Under the pieces are notes generated by a model, which was not told the origin of the DNA, searched no databases, and saw nothing but the letters and a program-made list of their open reading frames with translations. A stretch of DNA of 38,741 bases from Thiotrichaceae bacterium. GTDB taxonomy: Bacteria; Pseudomonadota; Gammaproteobacteria; Beggiatoales; Beggiatoaceae. The stretch lies in assembly GCA_026991885.1 (NCBI GenBank), contig JALXAQ010000224.1:1-38741 (forward strand). Direction: 5' to 3'. Both the position numbers and the translations under genes were made by a program. This document shows, one piece after another, positions 16,440 to 24,639 of the stretch (the first letter of the stretch is position 1; every line of letters begins with the position of its first letter).

Positions 16440-16556
16440 GTACAGAATCATGAATTATATTGTATAATATTTGAATCAGAATTTGACTTCGTTTCAGAAG
16501 TAACGAAGTGAAATTATGATTCAGACCGTTTTCTATTACGTATCATGATTCAGTAC
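16440..16556. promoter_or_regulatory. Nested inverted repeats upstream of and over the cyclase start
   Basis: Inner arms 16473-16493 and 16502-16522 pair at 19 of 21 positions around an 8-nt loop. Outer arms GTACAGAATCATGA (about 16440-16453) and TCATGATTCAGTAC (16543-16556) pair with one mismatch, and the outer right arm contains the cyclase ATG (16545). A TATAAT (16463-16468) lies between the left arms but has no good -35. The structure could be a degenerate miniature element that now forms the 5' leader, or a regulatory fold. Confidence 0.45.
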
Positions 16557-17999
16557 TTATTTATGGATGTAAAAAAAATTTTAATTGTTGATGATTCTAA
16601 AGTAGTCCGTTTGAAAGTGCGTCAAATACTTGAATCTGATAAGGAATGTCGTTTTATCATCCATTGTTGTGAAAATGGTGAACAAGCACTCAGTTATTTG
16701 TATGAGCACTCAGATTTGCCGGATATTATTATTCTTGATCGGGATATGCCTAAGATGACTGGCGATGAGTATATCAGGAGACTTAAATCGAATGAGAATT
16801 GGTGTTCCATTCCGGTGTTGTTTCTGACAGTTCAAGGAGAAAAATCTGAAGTTGTGAGAGGATTGGCAGAACTTGGGGCTGATGATTATTTGGCAAAACC
16901 TTTTGATGATGGTGAAATGCTTGCTCGGGTGAAAGTATTGGTACGCATCAAACGTGCTGAGGATCAATCCCGTGCCCTTAATAAAGAGCTAAAAAAAGCT
17001 AACCAATTTATTCGTAAAACTTTTGGTCGCTATCTTTCTGATGAGGTTGTTGATACGATTTTGGAGTCGCCAGAGGGTTTGTCTTTGGGGGGGGATAAAC
17101 GTGTTGTTTCTATTATGATGGCCGATTTGCGTGGTTTTACAGCCCTCAGTGAGCAGTTGCCTGCGGAAAGTGTGGTGGGCATTGTGAACATTTATCTTGA
17201 GATAATGACAGAAATCATTCTCAAGTATCAAGGGACTATTGATGAATTTATTGGCGATGCTATTCTAGCTATTTTTGGTGCGCCCACTCAACGCGATGAT
17301 GATGCCCAACGTGCTGTCGCTTGTGCGCTAGAAATGCAAATGGCTATGGAGGAAGTGAATAAACGCAACCGCGAAGCGGGCTATCCTGAAGTGGCGATGG
17401 GTATTGGTATCAATACGGGTTTGGTAGTGGTTGGCAATATTGGTTCTCATAAGCGTAGCAAATACGGGGTAGTCGGACGCAATGTGAATCTGACATCTCG
17501 CATTGAGTCTTATACGGTGGGGGGACAAATATTGATTTCTGAGAGTACTGTAAAAGCTTGCGATGCCAATTTGCGTATTGATAGTCAACTTGAAGTCACT
17601 CCTAAGGGGGTGAAAGCACCTATAACGCTTGTTGAAGTGGGGGGGATAGCTGGAAAATTTAATATTTTTCTGCCAGAAAAAAAGCCGCTTGAGTTGATTG
17701 AATTGGAAAATTCACTCGCTATCAAATTTACGATTCTTGCTGAGAAAAATGTCAGTGATGATTTGTATGATGGCAAACTGGTTAAGTTGTTGACATCAGT
17801 GGCTGAGATTGAGGCGGATATTGCTGTGGAAAAATTGTCGAATTTGAAAATTATTTTATTTGAGCCAGCAGGTAAGGAGGTGACAAGCGATTTATATGCT
17901 AAGGTGACTGAGGTATTATCTCCTTCGAGGTTTAGAGTGGCTTTCACTTCTATGGCACCTGTCGTTAAGGGCTTTTTGGAACGAGCAATCCTTAGCTAA
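16545..17999 (+). CDS. Response regulator with class III adenylate/guanylate cyclase domain
   Basis: A 484-aa signalling protein. The receiver domain (about 10-135) has the acidic pair Asp16-Asp17, phosphoacceptor Asp65, Thr95 and Lys118. A short coil (about 138-160) leads to the cyclase domain (about 185-365). Metal-binding Asp194 (MMADLRGF) and Asp238 (EFIGDAI) and the catalytic Asn315/Arg319 (NLTSR) are present, so cyclase activity is plausible. Positions usually Lys and Asp in adenylate cyclases read Glu234 and Arg312, leaving nucleotide specificity open. Residues 375-484 form an extra C-terminal domain I do not recognise. No cognate histidine kinase is adjacent. MDVKK at 16563 is an alternative start. 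A terminator follows at 18014. Confidence 0.88.
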   Translation: MIQYLFMDVKKILIVDDSKVVRLKVRQILESDKECRFIIHCCENGEQALSYLYEHSDLPDIIILDRDMPKMTGDEYIRRLKSNENWCSIPVLFLTVQGEKSEVVRGLAELGADDYLAKPFDDGEMLARVKVLVRIKRAEDQSRALNKELKKANQFIRKTFGRYLSDEVVDTILESPEGLSLGGDKRVVSIMMADLRGFTALSEQLPAESVVGIVNIYLEIMTEIILKYQGTIDEFIGDAILAIFGAPTQRDDDAQRAVACALEMQMAMEEVNKRNREAGYPEVAMGIGINTGLVVVGNIGSHKRSKYGVVGRNVNLTSRIESYTVGGQILISESTVKACDANLRIDSQLEVTPKGVKAPITLVEVGGIAGKFNIFLPEKKPLELIELENSLAIKFTILAEKNVSDDLYDGKLVKLLTSVAEIEADIAVEKLSNLKIILFEPAGKEVTSDLYAKVTEVLSPSRFRVAFTSMAPVVKGFLERAILS

Positions 18000-18013
18000 A
18001 ATTAATTCTATCA

Positions 18014-18046
18014 AAAAATCCTATTTCTTTAAGAAATAGGATTTTT
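18014..18046. terminator. Bidirectional Rho-independent terminator
   Basis: AAAAATCCTATTTCTT (18014-18029) and its exact complement (18031-18046) form a hairpin with A-run and T-run edges, serving both the cyclase gene and the convergent DUF1566 gene. The same 16-nt arms recur at 32433-32469. Confidence 0.85.
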
Positions 18047-18053
18047 AGGAGCG

Positions 18054-18971
18054 TTAATGTTTGACTCGCACAGCCCACACGTAGTTTTTAAACGTATTAC
18101 CGTATTTTCCAACGTTGTCATCATATAGGTTAGCGTACCATGCGTGGGACGATGAGTACGAAGTAGATGACCAATACCAGTACGACTTCACGCCGATAAA
18201 TACATCTCCTTCTGTCCATTGTCCCGTTCCCTCAGCATTTCCGAGTGCTGGTTTCTCATATCTCTTATCCAGCATTGCTTCCCACTCTTCCTTAGTAGGC
18301 AAACGCCAATCACCTTTTTGAGAACCATCACGAAGTCCACATACTCCTTGGCTTAAGTTGGCAGCCCATTGCTTGGCTTCTATCCAGTTTTTTTCGCCAG
18401 CACAATTGGCATTTTTCATCCAAATAATGCCCGTTTTGTTATCTCTGACGGTGCCATCGCCATTATCTACATAGCGGAAAAAGCGCAATGCTTTAATTTT
18501 TTCTTCAAGCGATTGGATTTTATTCTGCTGTGCTTGGATTTTTTCTTCGAGCCCTTGGATTTTTGCCTGTTGCGCTTGATTTTTTTCTTCGAGCCCTTGG
18601 ATTTTCGCCTGTTGCGCTTGATTTTTTTCTTCGAGCCCTTGGATTTTCTCCGCTTGCGCTTGGTTAGTTTTTTGCAAGGCTTGATTTTTTTCTTCGAGCC
18701 CTTGGATTTTCTCCGCTTGCGCTTGGTTAGTTTTTTGCAAGGCTTGATTTTTTTCTTCGAGCAATTGAATTTTCGCCGCTTGCTTTTGTTTTTGCGAAGC
18801 TTGAAATTCGAGCAATTGGATGTTCATCTGTTGCGTTTGAAGTTGCTCATATAAGCCCTTCATACAACTAATGAATTCTTCAGTACTTGGCGCCTCTTCA
18901 AAACGACATATCTCGCTTTGAGCCCCCGTTAATGGCATCAAGAGTACTAAAAAAACAAGTTTTTTTATCAT
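18054..18971 (-). CDS. Secreted coiled-coil protein with C-terminal DUF1566 (Lcl-like) domain
   Basis: A 305-aa exported protein. Residues 1-19 are a signal peptide (MIKKLVFLVLLMPLTGAQS). Residues 38-162 form a long parallel-type coiled coil built of tandem 14- and 21-residue units such as KIQGLEEKNQAQQA. The C-terminal domain (about 165-305) is a DUF1566/Lcl domain: FRYVDNGDGTVRDNKTGIIWMKNA, WRLPTKEEWEAML, and a YWSSTSY...WAVRV end. These domains adopt C-type-lectin-like or FGE-like folds and often bind ligands. The coil presumably holds the head away from the cell surface or mediates oligomerisation. Unit number may vary by slippage. The gene converges with the cyclase gene, sharing a terminator, and has no obvious operon partner. 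Confidence 0.8.
   Translation of the reverse strand: MIKKLVFLVLLMPLTGAQSEICRFEEAPSTEEFISCMKGLYEQLQTQQMNIQLLEFQASQKQKQAAKIQLLEEKNQALQKTNQAQAEKIQGLEEKNQALQKTNQAQAEKIQGLEEKNQAQQAKIQGLEEKNQAQQAKIQGLEEKIQAQQNKIQSLEEKIKALRFFRYVDNGDGTVRDNKTGIIWMKNANCAGEKNWIEAKQWAANLSQGVCGLRDGSQKGDWRLPTKEEWEAMLDKRYEKPALGNAEGTGQWTEGDVFIGVKSYWYWSSTSYSSSHAWYANLYDDNVGKYGNTFKNYVWAVRVKH
18485..18785. repeat. Tandem 42/63-bp repeats encoding a coiled coil
   Basis: Units of 42 bp (KIQGLEEKNQAQQA) and 63 bp (EKIQGLEEKNQALQKTNQAQA) are nearly identical at the DNA level. All are multiples of 21 bp, so gain or loss of a unit preserves both the reading frame and the heptad register. Confidence 0.85.
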
Positions 18972-19010
18972 CAGATTTATCTCCTTTGTTGTAATGTAAA
19001 TATTTTGGAT

Positions 19011-19030
19011 CAGCCAGATTTATCTTGGAC
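19011..19030. repeat. Family C palindrome forming the dppF stop codon
   Basis: The right arm ATCTTGGAC matches the family C consensus; the left arm is degenerate (GCCAGAT for GTCCAAGAT). On the minus strand it encodes the last Ser-Pro-Arg and the TAA stop of the ABC ATPase gene. Confidence 0.65.
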
Positions 19031-19979
19031 TATGACACCAAACCCGATGCTTTCCATTTTCAATCAATGGCGGTTCGAGATGTTGACATTTATCCATGAC
19101 AAATGGACAGCGGGTATGAAAGTGACAACCGCTTGGTGGATTGAGTGAAGAGGGTACTTCGCCTTTTAGTAATTTGGGTTGATAGGCGACATCAGGATCA
19201 GGGATGGGATTAGCGGCTATCAGGGCTTGTGTATAGGGATGTTTTGGTGATTCAAAGAGAGTCTTGGCTGGTCCCATTTCTACAATTTTCCCTAAATACA
19301 TCACAGCGACACGAACCGCGATATGTTGCACCACATTGAGATCGTGGGAAATAAACAAATAGGCTAACTTTTTATCCTCCGCCTGAAGTTCGCGCAACAG
19401 GTTGATGATTTCCGCCTGAATAGAAACATCAAGTGCCGACACCGCTTCATCACAAACAATAAAGTTGGGTTCAAGTGCCAGTGCCCGCGCAATACCAATG
19501 CGTTGTCGTTGTCCACCAGAAAATTCATGGGGATAGCGTGACCGATAGGATGGAGACAATCCCACTTTTTTAAGAATTTCTTCAACGCGCTGCTCTAAAT
19601 CAGTGCCCGTCGCTTTTTTGTGAACTTTAAGCGCCTCTCCCACAATATTGCCCACCGTCATGCGTGGATTGAGTGAACTATAGGGATCTTGAAAAATAAT
19701 TTGCATTTTAAGGCGTTGACGGCGAAGTTCAGCCGTTTTCATCTGCAAAATATCTTTGCCTTCAAAATAAACGGCGCCATCAGTCGGTGCTATCAAGCGG
19801 AGCAAGGCTCTACCAGCGGTCGTTTTTCCACAACCGGATTCGCCAACTAAACCGAGCGTTTCTCCCGGGTAGATATCAAAAGATATCCCATCAACCGCTT
19901 TTGTCCAAGCGCGTGAAAAAAATCCAGTGCGTTTTGGAAAATGTTTTTTGAGATTTTTGACTGAGATAAGAGGGTTCAT
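19020..19979 (-). CDS. Oligopeptide/dipeptide ABC transporter ATP-binding protein (OppF/DppF-type)
   Basis: A 319-aa nucleotide-binding subunit that powers peptide uptake at the inner membrane. Walker A is GESGCGKT (46-53). The signature is FSGGQRQRIGIARAL, and Walker B with D-loop is FIVCDEAVSALD. The C-terminal oligo_HPY extension (HPYTQALIAANPIPDP, then CHFHTRCPFVMDKC) is specific to the Opp/Dpp family and may bind an iron-sulfur cluster. The GFFSRAWTKAVDGISF region near residue 20-35 is typical of the F subunit. The D subunit, permeases and binding protein are absent, so the gene is separated from its operon. The last codons come from a family C repeat, implying that the original C-terminus was trimmed or replaced. 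Confidence 0.9.
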   Translation of the reverse strand: MNPLISVKNLKKHFPKRTGFFSRAWTKAVDGISFDIYPGETLGLVGESGCGKTTAGRALLRLIAPTDGAVYFEGKDILQMKTAELRRQRLKMQIIFQDPYSSLNPRMTVGNIVGEALKVHKKATGTDLEQRVEEILKKVGLSPSYRSRYPHEFSGGQRQRIGIARALALEPNFIVCDEAVSALDVSIQAEIINLLRELQAEDKKLAYLFISHDLNVVQHIAVRVAVMYLGKIVEMGPAKTLFESPKHPYTQALIAANPIPDPDVAYQPKLLKGEVPSSLNPPSGCHFHTRCPFVMDKCQHLEPPLIENGKHRVWCHSPR

Positions 19980-20029
19980 GATTTTCGCGTTTATGTTATA
20001 ATTTAAAGTTCACCGTGCCATATCGTATC

Positions 20030-20055
20030 GGGCAACCACAAGGGATTGCCCCTAC
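20030..20055. repeat. Family B palindrome
   Basis: GGGCAACC and GGATTGCCCC arms around an ACAAG centre, in the 260-bp divergent gap between the ABC ATPase gene and the BrxC-like gene. A TATAAT at 19997-20002 points toward the latter but lacks a convincing -35. Confidence 0.75.
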
Positions 20056-20102
20056 AGAGGACCGCATTTTTTGTTTCCGAGGCAAAAAACCTGTAGCTTA
20101 CC

Positions 20103-20227
20103 CTCGTTCCCACGCTCTGCGTGGGAAACGAAGTAACGGAGCGAAGCGGAGATCATGCCTGCTGGGACGCTCCACGTCCTGCACCGCAGAGCGGTGCTAA
20201 CATACACTCCCACGCAGAGCGTGGGAG
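20103..20227. repeat. Composite family A repeat upstream of the BrxC-like gene
   Basis: 20103-20184 is a third copy of the composite REP found beside the RAYT. It is followed by CACCGC-AGA-GCGGTG (20182-20196) and a variant family A hairpin CTCCCACGC-AGA-GCGTGGGAG (20207-20227). The 3' arm contains GGGAG, the closest Shine-Dalgarno-like sequence to the ATG at 20240. Confidence 0.85.
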
Positions 20228-20239
20228 CGAGAAAATATC

Positions 20240-23200
20240 ATGCAATACGCAGAACTCATTCAATTTGAAAATTTAGAGTCCGTTATTCAACTCCGTCATG
20301 CCGATCTTTCGGCTAAACGCTTAATCACAACTTACGTCATTTCAGACGAAATGGCGGCTAAGTTGACTGACTTAATCTTTGAACAATTGCGTTTTGACCA
20401 AACAAAAGGCTTATTTATCGTTGGTAACTATGGCACCGGTAAATCTCATCTGATGGCGGTTATTTCCAGTATCGCGGAAAATGCCGATTTGGTCAAATAT
20501 TTGAGCCATCAAAAAGTGGCTAAAGCCGCGCATATTGCGGGCAAATTTCATGTCATACGTGTGGAAATGAGTGCCGTTGAACGCTCACTACGCGATTGTC
20601 TCATTGAAGAAATTGAAAACTATCTCAATCGCATCAATATCAATTTCCAATTTCCCTCAGCTCAGCAAATAACCAATCATAAAGTCGCCTTTGAAAAAAT
20701 GATGGCGACTTTTGAGGCGCATTATCCAGAGCAAGGTTTATTGCTCGTCGTTGATGAATTATTGGAATTTTTAAGCAGTCGAAAAGATCGAGAACTTATT
20801 TTAGATTTGAGCTTTCTCCGCGAAATCGGCGAAATTTGTCAAAATTCACGCTTTTCCTTTATCGCGGGATTACAGGAAACCGTATTTGATAATCCACGCT
20901 TTAAATTTGCCGCCAATGAATTGCGTCGCGTTAAAGATCGTTTTGAGCAAGTATTGATTACGCGCAAAGATATTAAATTCGTCGTCGCGCAGCGGCTGCT
21001 GAAAAAAAACGCTGATCAAAAGGATAAAATCCGCGCCTATTTGCAACCCTTTGCTAAATTTTACAGCACGATGAATGAGCGTTTGGATGAATTTGTCGAA
21101 CTTTTTCCGATACATCCTGATTATATTGATATTTTTGAACGGATTATCGCTGTCCAACAGCGCGAAATTCTTAAAACGTTAGAACGCGCTATACAAACTT
21201 TGTTGGCGCAAGAAGTGCCCTTATCTTATCCCAAGTTGTTGGCTTATGACACTTATTGGCATACGCTCCGAGAAAATTTCTCCTTTCGTGCCAGCGATGA
21301 AATTCGAGAAGTGATTAATTGTAGCCAAGTTTTAGAAGATCGCATCACCAGCGCCTTTACTCGCCCCAATTATAAAGCAATGGCATTGCGGATTATTCAC
21401 GCCCTCTCCGTGCATCGCTTGACAACGCCTGATTTTTATACCCCTGTCGGCGTCACCGCGCGAGAGCTTTTGGATAATTTATGCCTATTTCAATCGGGTA
21501 TTGAAGATTTAGGCAATCCCGCAGATGATTTATTGTCTCAAGTCGAATTAGTCTTGCATGAGATTTTAAAAACGGTTAATCGACAATTTATTTCGGCAAA
21601 TCCCAATAATGGGCAATATTATCTTGATCTCAAAAAAACCGAAGATTTTGATGCCATTATCGAAAATCGCGCTGACATTATCGAAGATAATGAACTTGAT
21701 CGTTATTATTATGTCGTACTCCGACAAGTGATGGAATTGACTGATGCGCCTTATGTTGGCCATTTTCTCATTTGGCAACATGCCATAGAATGGCTCAGCC
21801 ATAAAGTCACTCGCCAAGGTTACTTATTTTTTGGTACGCCCAATGAGCGTGCAACGGTTGTGCCGACACGGGATTTTTATCTCTATTTTCTACCGCCCTA
21901 TGATCCGCCCAAATATAAAAAAAATGCGACAGATGAAGTTTTTTTTCGCTTGAAAGAAAAAGATGCAAACTTTGAGCAAAGCTTACGCTATTATACCGCA
22001 GCCTCTATTTTAGTCTTGAATTCGTCGGGGCATCCTAAATCGGTGTATGATACCAAAGCCAAATTTTATTTCAATCAATTAGTCGTCTGGTTGCAAGAAC
22101 ACTTCACAAATGCTTTTGAAGTCACCTATCAAAACCGCACTAAACCTTTATTAGATTGGACAAAGGGAAAAAAGGCGGGGCTTGGCATGGATGCGCGTTT
22201 GAATTTTCGTGAATTGATAGAATTAGTGGCAAGTTTATGTTTAGAAAAGTATTTTTATGAAATGGCGCCCGCATATCCCGTTTTTTCAACCCTGATCACA
22301 GGCGATAATCTGAGCCAAGCTGCCCAAGAAGCCTTGCACGGTATTACCAGCAAAAAACGCTCTAAACAAGCCAATAGTATTTTAGATGCTTTACAATTAT
22401 TAGAGGGAGACATGCTTAAAGGGCAATATGCCAGCGAGATTTTTAACTTGCTACATCAAAAACCACAAGGGCAAGTGCTCAATCGGCATGAAATCTTGTC
22501 CGAATACTATTTTGCGCCGGAAAAATATCGCCTTGAGCCAGAGTTTGTTATTATAATAATAGCAGCCTTGGTTTACGCTGGAGAAGTCGTACTCGCTTTG
22601 CCGGGACAAAAATTGGATGTCTCGAATTTTGCGCGATTGGCAGAAATGCCCCTTAAAGATTTGTTGCTTTTTAAGCATATCGAGCGCCCAAAGGATTTTA
22701 ATGTGCCCGCCTTAAAAGCCTTATTTGAGCTATTCAATTTATCCAGCGAACTCGCCATCGCTTTGACACAAAATGATCAAGTGCCAGTACATGAATTACA
22801 AAATCAAGTCAAGAGTCGCTTAGAAAGTTTGCTAAAAGCTGACTTAAACAATGGACTGATTTTTTGGGGAAAAGCGGTATTGAGTGAGGCGGAAATTGAA
22901 AATCATCGAGAGCAATTGGCAAAAACTAAACAGTTTTTAGAAACCCTGCATTCTTATACGACGGCGGCGCATTTCAAACATTTTCGATATACGCTCGAAG
23001 AAGTGACTGCACAAGGATTTGAGTCTTTAAAAGAAATTGAACAATTGCAAAACCTGCTCCAAGATTTGAAGACGGCAACGGCTTATTTGATGACAGCGGA
23101 AGTGGTGTTACCGTCTGATCATGAGTGGGTTTTTGAAATGAAAAAGTTGCGCGAGCGCCTATTGCCCCGCATAAAGACGCAACGAACGACGACTGGTTTT

Positions 23201-23890
23201 AGTTATCATACCCAACAAGAACTGGGCATTTTGCAAAAAAGCTATCGGCAGATTTATCTTGATTTACACCAACAAGCGAGACTTGGGGCGAGAGAAACTG
23301 ATGAGAAAAATCAATTGTTACAGGATGTTCGCTTGGAACACTTAAAAAAATTGGTTAAAATTGATTTGATGCCCCGACAACAGCTAGAGGATTGGGAGTG
23401 GCGTTTGAAGCAACTGCCGACTTGTTTTGATTTAAGTGAATATGATTTATTTGTGCATACCTTTTGTCCGCATTGCGAATTTAAACCCTCATCAGAATCG
23501 CCAGAGTCTGCCGCTGATAAATTGACAGAACTCAGCGACAGTTTAGAACAACTCTATAGTGGATGGACACAAATATTGTTGACGGAGTTAAAAGCGGTTG
23601 CTGATTCGGAACAATGGGCACTTGTCCAAGCTAAAAACCGTCGCTTATTGGATCAATTTTTGAGTGATAAAACGCTGCCAGAGGAGATGAGTCCCGCATT
23701 TTTGGAGGCTGTGCGAGAAGCTTTGATGGGACTTGACAAAGTCAGCTTTAATTTCAATGACTTGCAAAGTTCGATTGTGACGGGCGGCTTTCCAGTGACG
23801 TTGCTAGAATTGCAAAGACGGATTGAGGGGTATTTGCGGACAATTATGAGGGATAAAGAAGAGCGTCATGTACGGATTGTGCTAGAATAA
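20240..23890 (+). CDS. Large P-loop ATPase, BrxC/PglY-like (DUF6079-type)
   Basis: A 1216-aa cytoplasmic protein. The N-terminal ATPase has Walker A GNYGTGKS (62-69) and Walker B LLLVVDELLEFL (167-178), followed by FIAGLQETVFDNPRF and a sensor-like RRVKDRFEQV. The GxYGxGKSH form and overall size match the BrxC/PglY family of BREX and Pgl phage-resistance systems (DUF6079-type by memory). The middle (about 500-900) is helical without recognised motifs. Near the C-terminus a CPHC pair (HTFCPHCEF) may bind zinc. None of the other BREX genes (brxA, brxB, pglX methylase, pglZ, brxL) is in the window, so it is either an orphan or a component of a different system. Toxin-antitoxin genes follow on the same strand. 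A repeat hairpin overlaps its ribosome site. Confidence 0.75.
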   Translation: MQYAELIQFENLESVIQLRHADLSAKRLITTYVISDEMAAKLTDLIFEQLRFDQTKGLFIVGNYGTGKSHLMAVISSIAENADLVKYLSHQKVAKAAHIAGKFHVIRVEMSAVERSLRDCLIEEIENYLNRININFQFPSAQQITNHKVAFEKMMATFEAHYPEQGLLLVVDELLEFLSSRKDRELILDLSFLREIGEICQNSRFSFIAGLQETVFDNPRFKFAANELRRVKDRFEQVLITRKDIKFVVAQRLLKKNADQKDKIRAYLQPFAKFYSTMNERLDEFVELFPIHPDYIDIFERIIAVQQREILKTLERAIQTLLAQEVPLSYPKLLAYDTYWHTLRENFSFRASDEIREVINCSQVLEDRITSAFTRPNYKAMALRIIHALSVHRLTTPDFYTPVGVTARELLDNLCLFQSGIEDLGNPADDLLSQVELVLHEILKTVNRQFISANPNNGQYYLDLKKTEDFDAIIENRADIIEDNELDRYYYVVLRQVMELTDAPYVGHFLIWQHAIEWLSHKVTRQGYLFFGTPNERATVVPTRDFYLYFLPPYDPPKYKKNATDEVFFRLKEKDANFEQSLRYYTAASILVLNSSGHPKSVYDTKAKFYFNQLVVWLQEHFTNAFEVTYQNRTKPLLDWTKGKKAGLGMDARLNFRELIELVASLCLEKYFYEMAPAYPVFSTLITGDNLSQAAQEALHGITSKKRSKQANSILDALQLLEGDMLKGQYASEIFNLLHQKPQGQVLNRHEILSEYYFAPEKYRLEPEFVIIIIAALVYAGEVVLALPGQKLDVSNFARLAEMPLKDLLLFKHIERPKDFNVPALKALFELFNLSSELAIALTQNDQVPVHELQNQVKSRLESLLKADLNNGLIFWGKAVLSEAEIENHREQLAKTKQFLETLHSYTTAAHFKHFRYTLEEVTAQGFESLKEIEQLQNLLQDLKTATAYLMTAEVVLPSDHEWVFEMKKLRERLLPRIKTQRTTTGFSYHTQQELGILQKSYRQIYLDLHQQARLGARETDEKNQLLQDVRLEHLKKLVKIDLMPRQQLEDWEWRLKQLPTCFDLSEYDLFVHTFCPHCEFKPSSESPESAADKLTELSDSLEQLYSGWTQILLTELKAVADSEQWALVQAKNRRLLDQFLSDKTLPEEMSPAFLEAVREALMGLDKVSFNFNDLQSSIVTGGFPVTLLELQRRIEGYLRTIMRDKEERHVRIVLE

Positions 23891-23952
23891 CGACAATCAA
23901 TTGACAGGTATTTTTGACTTATCCCTGTCGTTAAAAATAAGGAGTATCCCCA

Positions 23953-24240
23953 ATGAATTTTGTGATTCCTGATGAATTTTTACAGACAGCTCCACTGTCT
24001 GCTGCCGACATCAAGCGAGAAGTTGCAGTGCTACTTTTACAAAAAAAGGTGTTAAATGTAGAACAAGCGACTCAAGTCGCCGATGTGCATCCACTTGAAT
24101 TTGAACAATTACTGGTACAGCGTAAAATTCCAGCACTGTTAAAATTCAAAAAATTAAGTCAACTGCAAAAAAGAGATTGTATTGTCGGTGATCCCGAAGA
24201 TTTTGTACATTTTGATTGGGCTAAAGAATGGAACAGTTGA
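23953..24240 (+). CDS. UPF0175 family protein (putative antitoxin)
   Basis: A 95-aa protein with the UPF0175 pattern: MNFVIPDEFLQTAPLSAADIKREVAVLLL followed by KVLNVEQATQVADV, and a C-terminal acidic tail. It parallels the protein at 14014-14259 (for example VIPDEFL and VIPEEIL). AAGGAG (23939-23944) lies 8 nt before the ATG. It overlaps the downstream PIN gene by 13 nt. With the toxin broken, this antitoxin would be an orphan, able only to act on itself or on related toxins such as the one at 14256 (inference). Confidence 0.78.
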   Translation: MNFVIPDEFLQTAPLSAADIKREVAVLLLQKKVLNVEQATQVADVHPLEFEQLLVQRKIPALLKFKKLSQLQKRDCIVGDPEDFVHFDWAKEWNS

Positions 24241-24598
24241 TTTATTTAGATACACACGCTATCGTTTGGTTATATATTGATGAATTTAAAAAGTTTCCTA
24301 CTGATACGCTCAAACTGATTGAAAATCATCCTGTGCGTATTTCTCCGATGGTGTTGCTTGAATTAGGATACTTGCATGAAATTGGACGCTTGCAAAATTC
24401 CGGCAAAACAATCATTGAAACCCTGAAACATACGCTAGAATTAAGGATATGCGATTTAGATCATATCAAGATCATTGAGTCTGCCCTTGAACTACGATAA
24501 ATCAATCAACCTTGGTGACGAAAGATACACTTATTCGTCACCATTATCAACACAGTTATTGGGATTCGGGAACTCTATCTGGCGAAAAATATGCTTAA
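24228..24598 (+). pseudogene. Broken PIN-domain toxin (VapC-like)
   Basis: The first 90 codons encode a VapC-type PIN start (LIYLDTHAIVWLYID with the first Asp) through SPMVLLELGYL and IIESALELR, ending at a stop at 24500. The expected C-terminal block then appears in another frame: LVTKDTLIRHHYQHSYW, ending at a stop at 24598. The missing piece is the WTRDPFDRLIVAQA-like segment with the third and fourth acidic residues, so a deletion of roughly 50-70 bp with loss of frame explains the structure. A truncated 90-aa product would lack the complete active site. Confidence 0.78.
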
Positions 24599-24639
24599 GT
24601 GGCGCGGGTTTCCAAACGCTAGATATTTGCAAAAACCTT

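Noticed and set aside
16169-16511. Short ORFs of 60-80 codons before the cyclase gene
   Set aside because: They overlap each other on both strands and cross RND remnants and inverted repeats; no recognisable domain.
19975-20002. Promoter TTCATG-16-TATAAT toward the BrxC-like gene
   Set aside because: The -35 is poor and the implied leader of about 230 nt runs through repeats; noted but not called.
20240-23890. Complete BREX locus
   Set aside because: Only a BrxC/PglY-like ATPase is present; no methylase, PglZ, BrxA, BrxB or Lon-like gene was found.
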